Assembly: GCA_003117195.1 (NCBI GenBank)
Contig: BDSI01000108.1
Span: 194,614-258,613, forward strand
Direction: 5' to 3'
Length of the DNA stretch: 64,000 bases
Source: Eudorina sp. 2006-703-Eu-15
Lineage: Eukaryota > Chlorophyta > Chlorophyceae > Chlamydomonadales > Volvocaceae
The notes below the pieces were generated by a model, which was not told where the DNA came from, did not search any database, and saw nothing but the letters and a program-made list of their open reading frames with translations. This document shows, piece after piece, positions 57,459 through 64,000 of the stretch; within the stretch, counting starts at the first letter, position 1, and each line of letters starts with the position of its first letter. The position numbers and the translations under genes are program-made.

Positions 57459-58975
57459 TTGAAAGCCCGACAGGCGCACCGACAGCTGCTGGCCAAAATC
57501 GAGGTCGCAAAGCAGCGTCGTCTACCAACGCATGGTGTGCCAGACAAGGAACCAATATCTTGCGATTCAGCGCCCGCTACCAGGCTAATTGACAGGCATT
57601 CTGCCAACTCGCAGACAGGTACAGAAGTATCCCGCGGCGGAACGATCAGGAGCAATGAAGTCCTGAGTAACCCCTGCGCCGATGGCCTTGACCTCGCACC
57701 GCAGCAACTGGCAGCCTTGAAAACACCGCAGCCGCTCCGCCCATCCGGGCGGAGAGGTGTTCCACAAATGCGGCGCAGTCATCGAGAGCGACCACTAAAG
57801 TCGATGGCGCAACGACCCGACCGCCCTGGAGAGGGCCGTTCTGCCGCAGCATTCCTGCGGCTGTCAGTGCGGCGCACCGTGACCGCCAGCAGCGACCTGT
57901 GCTGCAGCAACCATCCATGCGCCAGCAGCCCAGCACCACGGCGAGCTCAGGCGCAAGCCAAGGTCGAGCAGCTCACAACCAGCAGAGAGCAGTCACCTCA
58001 ACGTGTGGCAGGGAAGCTGGCTTCATCGCGTGCACACTGGGGGAAGTTGCTGCTGCGGCGGCCCTATCAGTTATAAAGACATCGACACCCAAGTTGTCCC
58101 GGCCTGCTCGAGGCTGTGAGAGCTCTGGGAGGTCAGCGTCGCTCACCCGAAGGGCGGCATCGGACCCTGGGAGCACGAAACCAGAGGCTAAGGCGGGGAC
58201 AGCAGTTCCAGGCGGGTCGGCAACTGGGACTGCGGTGACGTTACCTTGGGCAGGTACACGCACCGCGGAGGCAGCCGTGCCGACATTGCAGGTCGTGTGC
58301 ACTGGGAGCGAGAGCTCATGCCCAATGGTTCCTTCGACTGGGACCCGTGCGACCCGTAAGGTGAACCCTAGCACCAGCCCTGGTCAGTGTCCTCCGCTGG
58401 ATACGAACACAGCGGTTCACACGGCTGCCTCCGGCTATGTGGACTGTCTGCCGAAGGTCCTCCAAGACTGTGATGGCGCTTGCGCGACCGTGAATAGGGA
58501 TGGGCCACAGCAGCCTCGTGGACGCGTACCCATAGCAGAGGCACCCCACGGCAGCACAATGACAGGCGGTTGCTCTGCACTTGCCCGCAACAAACCATCG
58601 GATACGGTTGTGGTAGACGTCCGTGGCCAGGATGATCGTAAAGCTGGACACAGCAACACGCCCGCAACCACACCGGCATTCCCTGTGCTGGACCGGGTCA
58701 TGAGCCGGCGCGCGCGGGTGTCTGCATTGCTGACGGCGCGATGCCGCGGTGGCAGCCGGGCGGACATTGCGGCATCCGCCGCCGATCAGGGCGTCTTGGC
58801 CGCGTGTGCCGCGGCCGACCGGAAGGACCATCCCAATGCTGCAGCGGATGCGTATGCCGTCATGCGTGCCTGGCGTGCGCGCCGGGCCAATGCCGCGGCA
58901 GTCATCTGCAGGACGGTCCGTCGCTACCTGGACGCGAGGTACTTGTGCTTTGATTCCCGGCGCGGACTATTCTAG
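57459..58975 (+). CDS. Doubtful gene with IQ-like basic C-terminus
   Basis: Two overlapping open frames seem to be joined by an intron. One frame opens before 57459 with a helical start (ARQAHRQLLAKIEVAKQRR). The other is open from about 57692 to a stop at 58975. A donor after TCGCAGACAG (57615 area) and an acceptor near 57703 would join them in phase. The C-terminal part reads YAVMRAWRARRANAAAVICR and then TVRRYLDARY, similar to an IQ calmodulin-binding helix. An ATG at 57265 (MDSKLALASAL) could be the start but I could not splice it in phase. About 450-500 residues of low-complexity make-up; no family recognised. Confidence 0.3.
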
Positions 58976-61900
58976 GCCCTAAACTGGAAGCATGGCTAAA
59001 GGAGGCAATCATGTGGAGGCCGCCTTGTCACTCTGCCTTGTCACTTGCACAGCTGGCGGACATGTCATCCACAAGGTCACACAGATCGTTTGGGACCTGG
59101 CAACGTGTTCGGTGATAGGCCTAAGAGTTTAGGAAGGTTTGGGTCTCAACAGCCTACCTTGTTCAGGGCAGGCGGATGTGCTGTGTATTCTTGCTTCGAC
59201 AGGGCAAAGGTTGAGGCAGTCCGAGCAGCGGCGGCTGCTGCAAGCTTGGCGGATGCTGCAAAGGCGCGGCTCCTCGCATCCTGGCGCGTGGTATGCCGGC
59301 GACGAGCTCGGCTTCGCCGCCGCTATATTGGGTAAGCCCAGCGAAGCATCACCGATGGTGTTCGTGAAGCGACTGTGACAATAATCTATTCAAGTTAAGT
59401 CAGGGCTCAGCAGCCCTCTCTTCCTGTTGCTGACCCAATGAGCCCCCTGATGTCTATCCTGGCCCGTTTAGTGTGCTAATGTTCCATATGAATGAACGTA
59501 CGTTACAGCGGACCCCAAAGGGATCACCGGTGTATACCAGGGCAAGCCCCAGCAGGCCCCACCGCCAAGGCGGCAGGACACCTCAATGCCGCACCCAAAA
59601 ACACACCGGGCCATGACCCCACCCAGCCAGACACCAAAGCAAGCAGAGGCGCGCAGCGGGGCAACACTACCAAAAGGATAGGCACAGCAGATGCGGCAAT
59701 AAAATCATGACACCCTTGCTGCGCTTCTAAGCAAGCACATGTGCATGTTGTCCGACAGGCTTTGGACCCTTTCTGAGGAGGCGACCAGGTACGCCTGTGC
59801 AGCGGAGGGACTGGCGAACGATTTGGCGCAAGATGGTTGGGACTTGGCGGATATCGGTGGGGAGCTAGTCTCCGGCCTCGCGTTCCTCTGTTTCGCGCCT
59901 GATGTTCATCTCGCGGATTTTGAGTCGCGTGCTGAGGATGGCCGCGCTCGTGAAAACCGGGGCAGCAATTGCATCGCCAGCATCAGCGGCAGCATAAGCC
60001 GGGATTGCGATTCCTGTATGGGCGTTGTTTGGCCCCAGGGGCCGTACGGTCTCATACGGGCGAATGTCTGGGGCGCTAATGCCGCGAGCCACCGTCGCTA
60101 CTGCAGCGCGGCAGAGATGGAGGGAGGCCGGTACGGGCTGGCTGCGGCGCACCGGCGCTGGTGGCTGCTGCGGGCTGCGTGGTGCGGCTTGGCGCTGCGA
60201 GCAGTTGCGCCGTGGCCTTGACGCCCTGGCTATGAGTTTTATAACCTATGATTGTCTCACCGGCCCTTGGACCATTTTGGCCTGTCGTATTGCGGCATCA
60301 TGTGGTCAAACATTATGGTGCGGTGGCAACGAGGCCTGGCACGACAGCAGGATGCTGGGTATTAGGAGGTTTCTAGAGGACCTCGGAACCTCTTAGACCA
60401 CTCCTCTGGCACACCCAAACGACCTGCAAGCGCGGATTTTTTTCCATGGGCCATTATTAATTGTTTGGACAGCACGGAGAGTGCGTCTGATCATTGCTGA
60501 CGCCTCGGATAGGGGCTCGTCCAAGATTGCGTGATACGACGGTGAGAGCCATGGCAGGCATGAGGCGGAACAAGCGCGAGCAGTAGCTCAGAAACGCCGG
60601 TGTGTTAGTGATAGTGAAGGGGGGGCCCTTACGAATGAGGGTATGTGCGGGAGCTGATGGCGGCCTTGCTGGAGCGGGTACGCGAGCGCGGCCCCGTTTC
60701 GCCACCTGCATTATCCTGAACTTACACACGAGCACACGTCCGGCACTTCCGCACTCTGCCTCGCAAACTGGTGGCCAGAGACCTTCGCTTTGCGGCGAGC
60801 CCGCAGGCAGCTGCAGTAATAGCGCGATGGGCCGGGGGACTAATGCCTGCGACGTCAAAGCCTCACCCTGCACCCGCCGCCCGATCGAGTGTCCGACAAG
60901 ACCACGCCGCGCGCGCGTAGCATGCAGGGCACGATCAGCAATAGCAGGCTCCCAGCGGCATGGCTCAGTGACAGCTTGCGCGGGCCGGGGGGGAAGGCTG
61001 CACCGCGGCACAAGTGAGAAGGGAGTGCGAATGGCATACACGCTTAGATTGGAGGTAGCAAGTTGCTTGCGCGGCTAGAACCCGACCGGAGCACCTCAAG
61101 GTGCGGGCAATGCGGCAAGGAGTAAATGGGTGCAGGTTAATCGTGTAACGATTAGAAAAAGGTTGGGCTTGGGAGCAAGTAGCGCCCGTTAGGCAGCACC
61201 CACAAACCGGATGGCATCGTGGTAGCTTGTGCAGTATGTGTCAACTGGAGTGATCCCCTTGCGAAATGTCATCCCCACGCATATGATGTAGATGACAGCG
61301 TACCTCACCCATTTGATCATTGAGTTACTTTTCTAAAGAGAGACCCACAGCACCACAAGCCGTACATAATCGGGGACCCCAGGGCCACGCCTGGGGCCTT
61401 CTAGGTGAATTCCGTGATGCAAGCACGCGGAACACCACAGAAATCTGCAATGTCTTACTTCCCCACCAGCACGAGTTCACCAGCACGAGTTCGGTTCCAG
61501 ATCCCATTGCGCCCTGCGGTTTCCAAGTGAATGAGGCTGCATTTTCACTAGTTGTGGCATCGTTCCATGCCTGATACCCCTCGCGTTCACGTTCACGGTC
61601 CTCGTTCCAGATTGAAGGCATGACGTACTTTGCAACCGGTTTATAACCCTTGGATCAGACGGCAAAACATTTGCCTCCTTCTTTTTGTTCGTCCAAAAGA
61701 AACCGATTACTTGACCAAACCTGTGTCCCCCTGACGCTGAGGAGAATATGCAGCACTTGCATCTGGATTCCTCCACAGCCTTCTGCAAATTTACGTGAAA
61801 CCTTTCATTGTTGGCTTCAAAAAGGTCAATGATGATGAAGTGGGCATCCGAAACAGGCTTGCAGCCGAAGGTTTGCACGCAGCATTGGAACGGAGCAGTT

Positions 61901-62565
61901 GTCCGCTGACAGAACACAAGGCATATGAATACAACAGAAATACAGCCCTGTAGATAACAGCCGGAGTACACCGGCCTTCCGGGAACGCGTCGGCTCATAA
62001 TCCCGTTCCGTATGTCGTAAGCAGGTCGTATGTCCTTTAGAGAAGCCCTCACCCTTTGCCTTCGATACAAGGGTACAAGACATTGTAACATAAGAAATTG
62101 CTTTCCAATAACAAATTCAAAGATTGAGAGTGTTTACGCGAGGCCTTGACAAACCATTGCTTTGAGCAGGCTCGACGATCATGGAACATTGTAGCTCACA
62201 TGTTTTCTCATTCCTGTCGTCTCAATTGTTCTGGTGGTAGGCGCGAAGCTTTCGCCCGCGAACACCTTGGGTGGAAGCGCCGGAGTAGGCGTCGCAAGGG
62301 TGCCTGCCTTGCGCTAGCATTTGCTCAGGAAAGCATCCGGTGAAGCCAGATACTCCAGCGCTAGAGAGGTTAAGTGTTCATTAGCAACTCAGGAGGAGAG
62401 GCTCAACCGTACCTCTACTGCGTCATTCAGGCAAAGCTTCATCAGAGCGGCGCCTACCATCAACGTAGAGCACACGACTTGTCAGCCGGCCTTGGCAGGA
62501 CAGCCTCGGGCGTGGACGTCACCGGCAGCGCGGTGGACGAAATGGGGAGCTTAATGCAGTAGCCC
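58976..62565. other. Gene-poor interval with dispersed repeat copy
   Basis: Holds the second full copy of the dispersed repeat (59488-59686). Weak open frames lie at 59045-59335 (plus, basic Ala/Arg-rich), 59739-60221 (plus) and 61477-62091 (minus, 204 codons in AT-richer DNA). None has a recognised domain or splice-consistent partners, so I do not call them genes. The last few hundred bases should include the promoter of the gene at 62566. Confidence 0.35.
59488..59686 (+). repeat. Dispersed repeat, copy B
   Basis: About 199 bases matching 13103-13309 in the same orientation, from ATGAATGAACG through a tail ending GATAGGCACA. Differences are substitutions and a few short indels, which suggests separate insertions of one family rather than a recent local duplication. 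Confidence 0.75.
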
Positions 62566-63845
62566 ATGCCAGTACATTTTTCCAGTGAGGCTCCTCCCCC
62601 AAATGCTGGGGGAGGAGCAGGAGCCGGTGGTGGAGGAGCAGGCGGTGGAGTTTGGGGTGACATCCAAAATCTCCTCGGAGGGAATCCGTCCTTCAGCGAC
62701 CAACAACACCCACATGTGCAGCAGCAAGCACCAAGTCCTCAGCAGACGTTTGCCCAACAAGCCGCGGCAGGGCAGCAGTCCAGCAAGAAAGGAGTTGGCT
62801 GGCTCAGGCCTTTCAGCGCCAAGCCGAAGCAAGACGAAGTGCTGCGGTTAAATCCGCAGCAGGAGCATGAAGCAGCCCAGGTACCAGGAGCAAAGGATTG
62901 GAAAACGTTTGTCGCAGGTGAGCGTGAAGGAACCAACGGCTTGGTGTCTCACATGGCGACGGCATAAGGTTCGGGAGTATTAATTTTATTAACGCAATTG
63001 TACCAGGATGGCTTGCCGACGAGGAGGAGGCTCCCCAAGTGGCTGAGGGACCTAACGGACGCGTCACGCTGGGTATGAACAGCGCATTAGCGGAAATGGC
63101 TGGCGACGCGGCTGGCCCTGGCACGGGTCCAGCACATGCAACGGGCGGCAATTTCATCGGTGTGCCAAAAACTGCAATGAAGAAGTCAGCCATGCGAGGC
63201 GTTTCGGCCAAGCCGCGCGCGAAGTCCGCGATGCGGCGACCGGGAGCAGCCTCAGCGCGTCCTCCCGTCATAACGGAGGACGCGATGAAGGACGAAGTCG
63301 ATCAGGATGACGATGACGACGAAATGCCCGTCGAAAAGGGCATCGTCAAGAAAAAGAAGAAAAAGAAGAAGGACCGGGACCGCAAGAACCCGTTCGTGAT
63401 GCCCCCGCTGCACACGTTCGCGTTTGAGCACCTGGTGCACAATATCGTATGGCGCGTGGGCCGGAACTTCGGCTTCCAAGCGTTCAACATCAACCCGCGG
63501 ACGCGCAACCGGGTGGGTGCCCTGGTAATGAACCCCTTCAGGCCGTGCCTTCCCTTGCGGCCTTGTATACCTGGAAGGGACGGGCCTAACTCCAATGGCA
63601 GTTCCTGTGCATGTTTGCAGGGCCACAACGCGGAGTGGACCCCCGCCACCATCTTCGTGGCGGGCGATCACCTGATTCAGCTGCTGGTGAAGAATTACTT
63701 CATCCGGCGGGACAAAGGCGAGGACGAGCGGCAGGAGGAGCGGTTTGCAAAAGCCGTGTTTGAGCTGCACACAACCATCTTCTACTCGTACGAGGAGTAC
63801 TGGAGCCACATGCATGGTTTGTCCATTCGGCCCGCCCTCATGCAG
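62566..63845 (+). CDS. Unrecognised basic protein, probably continuing beyond the window
   Basis: Exons 62566-62917, 63007-63512 and 63621-63845 keep phase (about 361 residues so far). The N-terminus is Gly-rich then Gln-rich (start MPVHFSSEAPPPNAGGG). The middle has basic Lys/Ser/Ala segments, an acidic run (DQDDDDDE) and a strong lysine tract followed by DRDRKNPF, a possible nuclear signal. The C-terminal ~110 residues look globular: HTFAFEHLVHNIVWRVGR, FGFQAFNINPRTRN, EWTPATIFVAGDHLIQLLV, and FELHTTIFYSYEEYW. The last visible exon ends in a GTAGGC donor. If unspliced, the frame stops at 63875. A TGTAA word at 63904 allows either ending. No family recognised. Confidence 0.72.
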
Positions 63846-64000
63846 GTAGGCGCCCCGGCATTCGAAGTGCGCTGAAGGACCTAGCAGCTGTTCGTCGTGT
63901 CGTGTAATGACTAGGATACACAGTTGGAGTGGGAGCGAGCACGAGCGGGGCGATCAGGCGGGGATATGCCTCCCGACCCCTGGGCTACGGCAGGGAAGCG

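Overview
The window looks like nuclear DNA of a volvocine green alga (Chlamydomonas/Volvox relatives). Reasons: protein-coding exons are GC-rich, genes carry many introns with GTG/GTA donors and CAG acceptors, proteins have long Ala/Gly/Gln/Pro low-complexity stretches, non-coding parts hold CA, CAG and GC-rich minisatellites, and TGTAA polyadenylation signals can be placed after some genes. The species cannot be named from the sequence alone. All gene models were built by hand from exon/intron borders. Each model was checked for reading phase at every junction; none is supported by transcripts.

Layout. 1.1-3.6 kb (+): a nine-exon calcium-dependent protein kinase. 5.0-6.1 kb (+): an SDF2-like ER lumen protein. 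7.2-10.1 kb (-): an EDR2/DUF1336-domain protein whose 5' end is not resolved. 11.8-12.6 kb (-): APC10/DOC1 of the anaphase-promoting complex. 12.6-19.1 kb: about 6.5 kb with no convincing gene, a copy of a dispersed repeat and some weak open frames. 19.1-28.5 kb (-): a 17-exon M3 metallo-oligopeptidase with an organelle-type N-terminus. 30.6-32.0 kb (-) and 32.4-34.2 kb (+): two divergent genes of the same DxD-motif glycosyltransferase type. 35.6-39.2 kb (+): a large low-complexity, probably nuclear protein with a compact N-terminal domain that may be RegA/VARL-like. 39.2-43.6 kb: gene-poor. 43.6-49.0 kb (-): a protein with a degenerate Nudix-like N-terminus and two double-stranded-RNA-binding motifs. 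50.1-56.9 kb (-): a very large unrecognised protein gene, possibly two genes. 57.3-62.6 kb: mostly unexplained, with one doubtful gene and a second copy of the dispersed repeat. 62.6 kb to the end (+): an unrecognised gene that probably runs out of the window.

This is a normal eukaryotic neighbourhood rather than an operon. The genes cover signalling (calcium kinase), secretory-pathway quality control (SDF2), protein turnover (APC10, oligopeptidase), glycosylation and RNA or transcription regulation. No shared pathway is evident except for the divergent glycosyltransferase pair, which has a 408-base common promoter. The strongest leads for novelty are the pseudo-Nudix/double dsRBM protein, the possible VARL-like regulator, the 50.1-56.9 kb protein with a possible alternative stop inside a short intron, and the unrecognised domain at 63 kb.
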